Assembly (NCBI GenBank): GCA_012270065.1
Contig: JAAXJB010000090.1
Span: forward strand, 1 to 64,000
Direction of reading: 5' to 3'
Length of the DNA stretch: 64,000 bases
DNA from: Rubripirellula sp.
Lineage (GTDB): Bacteria; Planctomycetota; Planctomycetia; Pirellulales; Pirellulaceae
Made by a program: the position numbers and the translations under genes. Below the pieces are notes generated by a model that was not told the DNA's origin, ran no database searches, and was given only the letters and a program-made list of their open reading frames with translations. Positions 36,993-44,211 of the stretch are shown here, piece after piece (position 1 is the stretch's first letter; each line of letters opens with the position of its first letter).

Positions 36993-37593
36993 TCATTTGC
37001 CAGAGTTTTTCTTCTACGCACCTGCGTAGTTGCTGCTTGGCCCGCTGCATCAGATTCCGAGCCCCGTGGTCCGTTATGCTCAACGCCTCTCCTATCTCAA
37101 CGCGACTCGCCTGCTCGGCGAACCGCATTCGAAGAGCTGTCTGTGCTCTTTCAGTCAAAGTTGCAAGACAGTTTCTCAACGATTCGACCGCCGTATCGCC
37201 GGAAAGATCCTTTCCGGCCCAACGGTCCCAAATTTCATCCAGCAACCCTGGTTCACAGAGTGTTTGGACTTTCCGCTGTTTGCGGTGCATGGACACAAGC
37301 AAGTTGTATGCCGTGCGTCTCAAGTAACTGGATGTTGCCGCATCGCTGTGCTGGACAAAACTATCCCGTCGCAATACCCGCAGGAACGTTTCCTGCGTCA
37401 GATCATCAGCCGTGGAAGAGTCACAGCCGAGCATCCTCAGATACCGCCAAATCCCGTTTTGATGTCGCGCAATGAGTTCGGCGGGCCCCAATTCGACCTG
37501 GGCATCACAAGCATTGCCGTTGTGATGTCCGGGCGTGACCGAATCGAAGCCAGTATTCGCAGTTTGACTTTCCGAACTCTGCGGCGACACCAC
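36982..37593 (-). CDS. ECF-type RNA polymerase sigma factor
   Basis: 203 residues. Region 2 is AELIARHQNGIWRYLRMLGC and DDLTQETFLRVLRRDSFV. Region 4 is LATLTERAQTALRMRFAEQASRVEIGEALSITDHGARNLMQRAKQQLR, with the usual helix-turn-helix. It lacks an anti-sigma-like or C-terminal extension. It starts with GTG GTG; the last codons of the preceding DUF1501 gene provide GTGGGG upstream, and the start is 5 bp beyond that gene's stop. Its 3' end overlaps the membrane anti-sigma gene by 11 bp, the normal arrangement for an ECF sigma factor and its cognate regulator. A target promoter sequence could not be defined here. Confidence 0.95.
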   Translation of the reverse strand: MVSPQSSESQTANTGFDSVTPGHHNGNACDAQVELGPAELIARHQNGIWRYLRMLGCDSSTADDLTQETFLRVLRRDSFVQHSDAATSSYLRRTAYNLLVSMHRKQRKVQTLCEPGLLDEIWDRWAGKDLSGDTAVESLRNCLATLTERAQTALRMRFAEQASRVEIGEALSITDHGARNLMQRAKQQLRRCVEEKLWQMNDE

Positions 37594-37598
37594 CGCAA

Positions 37599-38873
37599 TT
37601 ACCCCACAAGTTCGCTGATGATCTTTCCACCACCTGCGATCTTCATGGGACGACCGTTTTTACTCGTGAAGGTTTTCTCGGTGGAAATCCCAAGTCCCTT
37701 GCACACGGTGGTCATCAAATCCTCACTACTGAATGGCTCAGTCTCAACCGCTGTACCATCACTGCTGGTTTCACCGACAGCGAGGCCACCTTTGATGTCA
37801 CCGCCACCCACGACACATGACCATGAACGGGCCCAGTGATCACGACCAGCATTCTGGTTGATCCGCGGTGTCCGACCGAACTCGCCCATCCAGATCACTA
37901 CGGTGTCCTTCAACAATTCCCTCTGGTTGAGGTCTTCGACCAGCGCGCTCATAGCGCGGTCCAATTGCGGCAACTTGGTGTCTTTGAAGAGAGCGTGAAT
38001 CCCATTGTGGTTATCCCAGCCACCGAGATCGACCTCAACAAATGGCACTCCGGCCTCAACAAGACGTCGTGCCAGCAGACAACCCTGACCGAAACGGTCG
38101 GTGCCGTAACGCTCCTTGACTTCTTCTGGCTCCTTCTCGACACGGAAGGCCTCCATTTGATCACTGGTCATCAAATCAAATGTCTTTTTGAGGACTTTCG
38201 CATGCTCACTGGCTGGAAGATCGCGTGTTCTCTTGGAGAACCCACTCTCAATGGTGTCCAAAGCGGCCATCCGCTGAAGCAAGCGATTGTCGTCGAGATT
38301 CATTTTCAGGTTACGGATTTGACCGTTACTGGTCACGGAGAATGGTGACCATGCCATTCCCAGGAAACCGGGGCCAGCACTGGCACCACCAACCGAAACG
38401 AATGGAGGAATTTCAAGATCGGGGCGCTGATCCATCACTTCATGAGCAATCACTGATCCATAACTGGGGTGCTCAATGTTTGGATTGGGCACATAGCCAG
38501 TGTGCATGTAGTATCGACCACGCATGTGATCGGCCTCTCTTGTCGACATGCTGCGAACGATAGAGAGATGTTTCATCTGCTGGGCGACCAACGGCATATG
38601 CTCACAGATCTGCATATCACCAGTCGTTGAAATCGGCTTGAATGGCCCGCCGGTGGGTGCACCTGGCTTGAGATCCCAAATGTCAATCGTCGCAGGACCA
38701 CCACCCATCCACAGCAAGATGGCTGACTTGCCATTCTTTCGCAACTCGTCGGCGTTGGCCTTGATTGCACCGCCCATTGTCATGGATGCGGTAGCAACCG
38801 CAGAAGAACCTGCGAGATGCTGCATGAAATGCCGACGTGACATTCCGCTCGGTGTTTGCCAGTTGTTGATCAT
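37599..38873 (-). CDS. DUF1501 family protein, twin-arginine leader
   Basis: 424 residues. GMSRRHFMQHLAGSSAVATAS is a twin-arginine-type leader. SAILLWMGGGPATIDIWDLKPG and RGYYMHTGYVPNPN-like segments, ADHMRGRYYMHTGY and VVIWMGEFGRTPRINQNAGRDHW mark DUF1501. It is secreted and probably metal-binding by analogy with the alkaline-phosphatase-like fold. It follows the DUF1549/DUF1553 gene by 77 bp and precedes the sigma gene by 5 bp, so it belongs to the same transcription unit as the sigma/anti-sigma pair. No activity is known. Confidence 0.95.
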   Translation of the reverse strand: MINNWQTPSGMSRRHFMQHLAGSSAVATASMTMGGAIKANADELRKNGKSAILLWMGGGPATIDIWDLKPGAPTGGPFKPISTTGDMQICEHMPLVAQQMKHLSIVRSMSTREADHMRGRYYMHTGYVPNPNIEHPSYGSVIAHEVMDQRPDLEIPPFVSVGGASAGPGFLGMAWSPFSVTSNGQIRNLKMNLDDNRLLQRMAALDTIESGFSKRTRDLPASEHAKVLKKTFDLMTSDQMEAFRVEKEPEEVKERYGTDRFGQGCLLARRLVEAGVPFVEVDLGGWDNHNGIHALFKDTKLPQLDRAMSALVEDLNQRELLKDTVVIWMGEFGRTPRINQNAGRDHWARSWSCVVGGGDIKGGLAVGETSSDGTAVETEPFSSEDLMTTVCKGLGISTEKTFTSKNGRPMKIAGGGKIISELVG

Positions 38874-38950
38874 AGGAATTCAGCCTTTAAAGAGAAGTAT
38901 TGTTTCGTTCGGAGTTGTAAGTAATTGAAAGTGTGCGGTCGTCGCAGTAT

Positions 38951-40612
38951 CTAATGCTGCATGATGAACTCATTGCTGTTGAGGATTGCCCACCACATGT
39001 CCTGAAGCATTTCTTTCTCGTTCCCCTTCCGTGCCGCCATCAGTTTCCCCGCGATGGTGATTTCTTTCTTGCTGGGACGCCGTGCCAAGCCTGCAAGAAA
39101 CAGATCATTGACCCGATCACGCGGTGACCTTCCGGTTTTCGACAACCGATCAATGAAACTGCCACTTGAGGTGCTGATCGCTTTCTTGGTGAGATCTCCA
39201 TTGAACAGCATCAACGCTTGCGGGATGGAACCGTTGAAAGTGGTCGCCTCATCTCCCTCGTCGGTACCGAAGGCCACAACGAATTGCTGCAGCCAGCGGT
39301 TTCTCTGACGCTCCTGCTCTTCATAGCTTCCCTGAGAGGAAGCATCCGTTGCCGTAACAAGCGACTGGTACAGTTGCTCTGCACTCATCTGACGCAGATA
39401 GAAGCGGGAGAACTTTGGCATCTCTCCGATCGAAGGATCGTCGATCTCGTTACTCGAACCCAGCACGGGAGCAAGGTTGTAAGGACGGCTCAAAGTGATC
39501 CAGGTGATCAGCTGTTTCAGGTCATAACTGTTCTTCCGGAACTCAGCACCCAGCTTGGATAACAGCTCAGGGTGAGAGGCAGGGTTGTGTGGTCCGAGAT
39601 CGTCAACTGGTTTTGTGAATCCGAACCCGAGGAACAGGGACCACATGCGGTTCACACCCATCTTGTCCATGTTTTCACTGGCCAGCATCATACGGCCCAG
39701 TTCATCCCGGCGTTTCACATCACTCACAAAACCGCTCACGCCAATTGCAGTTCCATCAGTGAATACCGGATAGGCAACCCGAGTGAGTCCATTTCGAAGC
39801 TCATAGAAAACCAGAGCATCTTCGGGATCATTCGCTTCACCAGCAAAATCCTGGTCGATGAGTTCCGCGTGATCGATATCTCGCGTTCCGTCTACAAAAC
39901 GCCTCAATGAACGAGTCTGACGGAAGAAGGAGTTGAACTCCCAGAACATCTGCTGTTTCCACTGGTTGAACGGATGATTATGACACTGTGTGCATTGCAC
40001 CTGCTGACCAAGGAAAATACGTGAAGTGCTGCTGGTCGCCAGAACACCTTTTTCTTCATTGACTTTGTCGATCAGGAAGTTCACCGCACCATTGAACCTC
40101 TCGGTTCCCGGCTTGGTCGATCCTGTCGCAGTCACCAGCTCGTAAACCATTCGATCGTACGGCTTGTTTCTCGCAAAAGAATCGCGGAGGTACTTCTGCA
40201 TACCCGGGCGGCTGATCATCGAATCCCGATCATTCCCGCCGGACTGGCCGATCAGAATGTTCGTCCACACAGTTGACCAATGACTGGCATACTCCTCGGT
40301 ATACCGGTCGTCGTGAAGAAGCGTGTCCACCAGATCAGCACGCTTGGACTTGCTTTTAGCAGCCAGGAATTCTGACAACTCTTCCTGATTGGGTACACGA
40401 CCAATGACATCGAGGAAAACACGGCGACACCAAGTCGAATCGTCCGCTTCAGCAGCAGGCCGAATTTCGAAATCCCGCCAGCCCTGCTCGATGATCTCGT
40501 TGATCATCTTCACTTGACTGGGAGCCGCTGCCTCGGCAGCCCGCAGGACCTGGGGGCACAACAGAGATCCAAAGATGATCAAGGTGGTAAGGATCGTTGA
40601 ATATCGCGTCAT
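38951..40612 (-). CDS. Secreted DUF1549/DUF1553 protein with c-type heme motif
   Basis: 553 residues from the ATG giving a signal peptide ([25 protein letters not shown]). DUF1549 is visible as [22 protein letters not shown], with CTQCHNHPF (CTQCH 207-211), a single c-type heme-binding site. DUF1553 follows as [20 protein letters not shown], and its end as [18 protein letters not shown]. The N-terminal cytochrome-c-like PSD1 domain found in many longer relatives is absent. It is the first gene of the four-gene minus-strand operon, and a good promoter candidate lies upstream at 40709-40737. It probably works with the DUF1501 protein, a pairing typical of planctomycetes. Function unknown. Confidence 0.92.
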   Translation of the reverse strand: MTRYSTILTTLIIFGSLLCPQVLRAAEAAAPSQVKMINEIIEQGWRDFEIRPAAEADDSTWCRRVFLDVIGRVPNQEELSEFLAAKSKSKRADLVDTLLHDDRYTEEYASHWSTVWTNILIGQSGGNDRDSMISRPGMQKYLRDSFARNKPYDRMVYELVTATGSTKPGTERFNGAVNFLIDKVNEEKGVLATSSTSRIFLGQQVQCTQCHNHPFNQWKQQMFWEFNSFFRQTRSLRRFVDGTRDIDHAELIDQDFAGEANDPEDALVFYELRNGLTRVAYPVFTDGTAIGVSGFVSDVKRRDELGRMMLASENMDKMGVNRMWSLFLGFGFTKPVDDLGPHNPASHPELLSKLGAEFRKNSYDLKQLITWITLSRPYNLAPVLGSSNEIDDPSIGEMPKFSRFYLRQMSAEQLYQSLVTATDASSQGSYEEQERQRNRWLQQFVVAFGTDEGDEATTFNGSIPQALMLFNGDLTKKAISTSSGSFIDRLSKTGRSPRDRVNDLFLAGLARRPSKKEITIAGKLMAARKGNEKEMLQDMWWAILNSNEFIMQH

Positions 40613-40708
40613 CGTCGCTGATTTCCTTGGCGGTAAATTCTTGTTCGTCTGTACGCTGAACGAACCATGCCGGGGCATGTACCCACAACATGGAGCAAAA
40701 CGCCTTTT

Positions 40709-40737
40709 ATTCTATTCGAGCGTGCAGGAGCTCTCAA
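40709..40737 (-). promoter_or_regulatory. Sigma70-like promoter of the DUF1549-DUF1501-sigma operon
   Basis: On the minus strand TTGAGA (40737-40732), a 17-nt spacer and TAGAAT (40714-40709) match the housekeeping consensus well. Transcription would start near 40702, giving a leader of about 90 nt before the ATG at 40612. Confidence 0.55.
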
Positions 40738-40957
40738 ACAGAGATCCCACGGGGAACAGAAGATATAGGTTCGGGAAATGCCGGCTTTTCCGGTAAGTCG
40801 GCCCAAATGGCCTTTCATCCGCATACGAACCACCCATCAGGTGCTAAAACCCTGTTTTTTGGCAAAAAACCGGTTTCGGCGGGTACCAGATGGAGACGGA
40901 GGCCTACAGCCTGCGATCCAGCCCGAAATAAGAATGACTTGGTTCGGCCAAATGGGG

Positions 40958-41002
40958 GCAAACAAACAAACGCCAGCGAAATGGGGCCATTCCAAATCTG
41001 GC
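40958..41002 (-). terminator. Possible terminator downstream of phosphatase-like gene
   Basis: On the minus strand, GCCAG (41002-40998) pairs with CTGGC (40976-40972), with an inner ATGG/CCAT pairing. It is followed by a T-rich GTTTGTTTGTTTG stretch (40971-40958). The stem is short and the T-run interrupted, so it is a weak candidate, 17 bp past the stop. Confidence 0.4.
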
Positions 41003-41018
41003 GTCCACACGCAAAGAA

Positions 41019-41612
41019 TCACTCCAGCTTGCCAACGGTGGACTCAAGCAAGTCCCAACTGGCACCATCCGTCTCAGCCTTCCATAGATCCGAGAGTTCT
41101 TCCCCACTGATCAGACTTTGGACCACGCATGCCATGGGATCCGGGATCACAATTGCAATCATTTCCGAGCCACTCTTTCGCAGAACTTTGCGAATTGCCT
41201 TGGCTACCCGTTCTCGAGCCTCACGAATTGACTCCCCCCCAGGCGGGCAAACCTCAGAAGGAGCTTCTTGACCCTGCCGGTAAACCTTGGGGTGATTGCG
41301 TTTCACTTCCTCAATCAGCTTCCCATGCCATAGTCCATGATCCACATTTCGAAACGCATCAATCACTTTGATCTTCAGGTCACGCCCAGCGGCTACCTGC
41401 TGGGCAGTTTCACGAGCTGACTCGCAGGGGGCCACGTAAATCGTTCCCAGGGAGAAATCGGAGAGTTGTTCTGCCAACACATTGGCCTGCTCGCGGCCAC
41501 GCTCACTCATGGGCATGTCCAGTGTTCCCTTGATACGTCCCTGATCATCGAAATCAGTCGCACCGGGTCGGATCAGCAGCACTCGGGACGCTTGCGGAGT
41601 TCGAACAATCAC
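41019..41612 (-). CDS. Histidine-phosphatase-superfamily protein lacking catalytic histidines
   Basis: 197 residues. The fold is recognisable as a phosphoglycerate-mutase-like protein: LLIRPGATDFDDQGRIKGT at the start, MSERGREQA, and IYVAPCESARETAQQVA. However, the phosphorylated His of the RHG motif is replaced by Pro16 (RPG, 15-17), and the second histidine (SHG) is replaced in IPDPMA (156-161). Catalysis by the usual phosphohistidine mechanism is therefore not possible. It is probably a pseudoenzyme or a binding protein. The GTG start overlaps the rpe stop (GTGA at 41612-41609), so it is translationally coupled to rpe. Confidence 0.85.
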   Translation of the reverse strand: MIVRTPQASRVLLIRPGATDFDDQGRIKGTLDMPMSERGREQANVLAEQLSDFSLGTIYVAPCESARETAQQVAAGRDLKIKVIDAFRNVDHGLWHGKLIEEVKRNHPKVYRQGQEAPSEVCPPGGESIREARERVAKAIRKVLRKSGSEMIAIVIPDPMACVVQSLISGEELSDLWKAETDGASWDLLESTVGKLE

Positions 41613-42319
41613 GATTCTTCCTCCCGATTCTCACCAGCTGCCGCAATCGCCGCGTTCAAGTCAGCGACGGCTTTCCTGTAACTGTCACGCCGGAAGATCG
41701 CGGAACCAACCACAAACAGATCACATCCCGCAGCACGGGCAAGCGTTATGGTCTCGACATCAATGCCTCCATCGATCTCAAGCAACAAGTCCGGATAGTC
41801 ATGTCGCAATGAGCGCAATTTTTCCAGAGCAATGGGGTTGAAAGATTGACCACCAAAGCCCGCATCAACACTCATCACAAGAGCCATATCGACCATCGGA
41901 ATAGCTTCCCTGATCATCGCCAAGGGTGTCTCTGGATTCAACGCAATGCCCACACCGACGCCCAAATCCCTCAGTTGGCCTGCCGTTTCTATTGGATCGC
42001 GAACGGCTTCGACATGGAAAGTCAGCATATCGGCGCCGGCTTCCACCATTGGCTTCGCATAGGCCACCGGGTCACTGATCATCAAATGAACGTCCAGCGG
42101 AAGATCCGAGTGTCGCCGAACGCCCTCGACAATCGGCATGCCGTAAGACAAGTTGGGAACGAAATGCCCGTCCATGACATCCAGGTGCAGTGCACCAACA
42201 CCCACATCAGACAGTTCTGCCAATTCGTGACGCAGATCACCAAAATCGCACAGCAGCAAGCTGGGCAGCACTGACGGAGCGGAATCTCGAATCGCTTGGA
42301 ATGCGGCTTTCGTCGCCAT
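41609..42319 (-). CDS. rpe: Ribulose-phosphate 3-epimerase
   Basis: 236 residues from MATKAAFQAI, the usual length. LPSLLLCDFGDLRHEL opens the barrel, ALHLDVMDGHFVPN is the family signature (45-57) with the metal-binding His and Asp, and LVMSVDAGFGGQSFNP is the second. LEIDGGIDVETI and FVVGSAIF complete the motif set. It interconverts ribulose-5-phosphate and xylulose-5-phosphate in the pentose phosphate pathway. A longer frame to 42394 exists, but the ATG at 42319 fits family length. It overlaps the pseudo-phosphatase gene by 4 bp. Confidence 0.97.
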   Translation of the reverse strand: MATKAAFQAIRDSAPSVLPSLLLCDFGDLRHELAELSDVGVGALHLDVMDGHFVPNLSYGMPIVEGVRRHSDLPLDVHLMISDPVAYAKPMVEAGADMLTFHVEAVRDPIETAGQLRDLGVGVGIALNPETPLAMIREAIPMVDMALVMSVDAGFGGQSFNPIALEKLRSLRHDYPDLLLEIDGGIDVETITLARAAGCDLFVVGSAIFRRDSYRKAVADLNAAIAAAGENREEES

Positions 42320-42702
42320 GCAGGTTGTTCTCGTTGAGTTACGAACGCTCAGAGCAAGCAGCGCCGCTGGCACGTTGGATTGCCTCTGAACCAAATTCGG
42401 GCTGCACAGGTTGCACGCAACTGGTACCGGTTGTCAATTCCGCGGCCATGACCCCGAAACCCCTCTACAGAGGCATACACATCCTTGTTTCTCATCATAA
42501 GCAACATTTGGATGGGCCGAATTTCTCATGAAGGGCCAGTAATCTTCCATTAAATTTTGGAATTTTCACCGTTCGCGAGAGGCTCTCGTGATCCGAGGCA
42601 ACGACCAGACGTCAGGATGCGACGAAAACCATTGTTCTGATTGATGGTGCACCGTTGACGATGAACCGCAGCCTGCCAGCAGGCACCTGCATGCTGATCT
42701 TG
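42320..42702. other. Intergenic region
   Basis: 383 bp between the SDR gene and rpe, both on the minus strand. The rpe promoter probably lies here but no clear -10/-35 pair was found. The only structure noted is the inverted repeat at its distal end (42683-42724). Confidence 0.4.
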
Positions 42703-42724
42703 TCAGGCAGGCCTGTGCAGGTGC
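42683..42724 (-). other. Inverted repeat at the end of the SDR gene
   Basis: GCACCTGCA (42683-42691) and TGCAGGTGC (42716-42724) are perfect 9-bp inverted arms with 24 nt between, spanning the stop of the SDR gene at 42703. No T-run follows, so it may stabilise the mRNA 3' end rather than terminate. Confidence 0.4.
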
Positions 42725-43695
42725 TGCTCTCTCAGCCAAACCGCAGCATCATCGAGTGTCTCCTGTACATCCCGATTCCGATAACCCAATTCCTGCGCGG
42801 CTCGCGAGCTGTCATACCAGTGATATTGAGCGGACATTCTCATCGCAGCACTATTGAAATCTGGCTCATCGCGGATCTGGCCGATGCAATCGCCCGCCGC
42901 TGCTGCAATCCATCTTTGCAATGGACCAGCACGCATGATCGGAGCACGTCTGCCGAATTTCCCGGCCATGTCTGCCCACAGTCGCAAGTAAGTCATATTT
43001 TCCCCGGCAAGGATGAACTCCCGACCACTGGGCAGAGTTGTCTGGGCCGCATGGACTGTCGCCTCGGCAACATCCCGCACATCGCATACGCTACAGCCGC
43101 CGCTGGGGGCGATGGCTTTCCAACCTTTGCTCAAGGCCATCATCATCCGACCACTGCTTGGCTTCCAATCCCACGGACCAAGCATGAAACCCGGTGCAAG
43201 GATCACCGCTTGCAGCCCTTGGGAAACACCCTTCTTCACAGCATCAACACCAGCGCGTTTGCTCACAACATAGCTACATGGAACCTGCCCCCCAGCATTG
43301 TCGAGCGGAGTAGTTTCGTTTGCTGGCTGCATTCGGGTCCCTACCGCGAGTGCATTGACCGTTCCGACATGGACCAGTTTGCGCCCATACCGCAAACAGG
43401 CATCAACGAGTACCTGAGTACCTTCGGCGTTCACCCTCATGGATTCCTGCAGCTTTTTCCATCCCAGATGTATCATTCCAGCAGCGTGGATCACCACATC
43501 ACAATCCTCTACTGCCCGAAACATCACTTCACGGTCAAGCAGGTCACCTGTAACAAATTCAGTTTCAATTCCCTCAAAAACGATGGGCTCATAGGCAGAT
43601 CGCACCAACGCGACCGATTCATGGCCCGCAGTTTTCAACTGACGCAAAATTGCATTTCCAAGTAACCCGGTTCCCCCGGTTACGAACACTTTCAT
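42703..43695 (-). CDS. NAD-dependent epimerase/dehydratase (extended SDR)
   Basis: 330 residues. The Rossmann motif is VFVTGGTGLLGNAI (TGGTGLLG) and CDVVIHAAGMIH follows. The active site YxxxK is YVVSKRAG, in the context PCSYVVSKRAGVDAV. LAPGFMLGPWDWKP is the substrate-domain segment common in dihydroflavonol-reductase-like extended SDRs. It reduces or epimerises an unknown substrate, with NAD(P). The frame also opens four codons upstream (43707). A structured sequence with inverted repeats lies just upstream of the start (43715-43787). Confidence 0.92.
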   Translation of the reverse strand: MKVFVTGGTGLLGNAILRQLKTAGHESVALVRSAYEPIVFEGIETEFVTGDLLDREVMFRAVEDCDVVIHAAGMIHLGWKKLQESMRVNAEGTQVLVDACLRYGRKLVHVGTVNALAVGTRMQPANETTPLDNAGGQVPCSYVVSKRAGVDAVKKGVSQGLQAVILAPGFMLGPWDWKPSSGRMMMALSKGWKAIAPSGGCSVCDVRDVAEATVHAAQTTLPSGREFILAGENMTYLRLWADMAGKFGRRAPIMRAGPLQRWIAAAAGDCIGQIRDEPDFNSAAMRMSAQYHWYDSSRAAQELGYRNRDVQETLDDAAVWLREQHLHRPA

Positions 43696-44211
43696 CGACT
43701 TGTCCAAAACAGAAAAGTGAATTGACCCATGTTGAAAGACGGTCGAAGCATTGACAACGGTCGACCCCTTGAAGGGTCAACCCACTTATCGGTGCATCTC
43801 CAAAACCAAGAAAACCGGCAGTATGACTCAAAGAAGAATGAGAAAGATGGCTGCCCTCCCAACGAAACATCCCTTCATTCTAGTCCGGTGACTGACACAA
43901 TCACTACCAGTCTTTGCTATGCCTGAGCCTCTAGCTCCGCTGAAAACTCAACTGATTCAAGGCTTCCCCGAGAACTACGCCGATCAGCGTAACATCACAA
44001 CATGCGGCCCAATCCAAGGAGCCAACGAGCATCCGGAAATCGCAGTCAGGCTCCATAATTGCAAGCATTAGCGGGTTCCCGTTGAACCGATCGTTCCATT
44101 GGCAGGTACCACAAAGTCAGAGGCCAAATCAATCTTGGGCTCAACAGGTACCTGTCGCTAGACTTGCTGGGTGGTGATGATTTTCAAATCGGGTGTGGTG
44201 AGGATGTGAAC
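43696..44211. other. Divergent intergenic region
   Basis: 516 bp between the SDR gene (-) and the AsmA-like gene (+). It holds the inverted-repeat block at 43715-43787. A 50-codon open frame (43919-44071, MPEPLAPLKT...) is free of stops, but no ribosome site precedes it, and I do not call it a gene. Confidence 0.4.
43715..43787 (-). promoter_or_regulatory. Inverted-repeat block upstream of the SDR gene
   Basis: AAGTGAATTGACCC (43715-43728) is partly complementary to GGGTCAACCCACTT (43774-43787), with GGTCGA (43741-43746) and TCGACC (43761-43766) as an inner pair, giving a nested stem. It starts about 20 bp upstream of the SDR start and could be a structured 5' leader or an operator. Confidence 0.4.

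Larger units (their letters stand above)
40613..41018 (-). other. Intergenic region with operon promoter
   Basis: 406 bp between the DUF1549 gene and the phosphatase-like gene, both minus strand. It contains a promoter candidate (40709-40737) and AAGGAAA about 10 nt before the ATG. It also holds a T-rich hairpin near the phosphatase stop (40958-41002). No gene is seen. Confidence 0.5.

Noticed and set aside
42655-43665. A 336-codon + strand frame opposite the SDR gene
   Set aside because: The minus strand has the clear Rossmann and YxxxK motifs. The + frame has no family resemblance.
43919-44071. A 50-codon open frame (MPEPLAPLKTQLIQGFPENY at the start)
   Set aside because: It has an ATG and a stop, but no ribosome site or recognised domain. 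It lies in a 0.5-kb gap with no other support.
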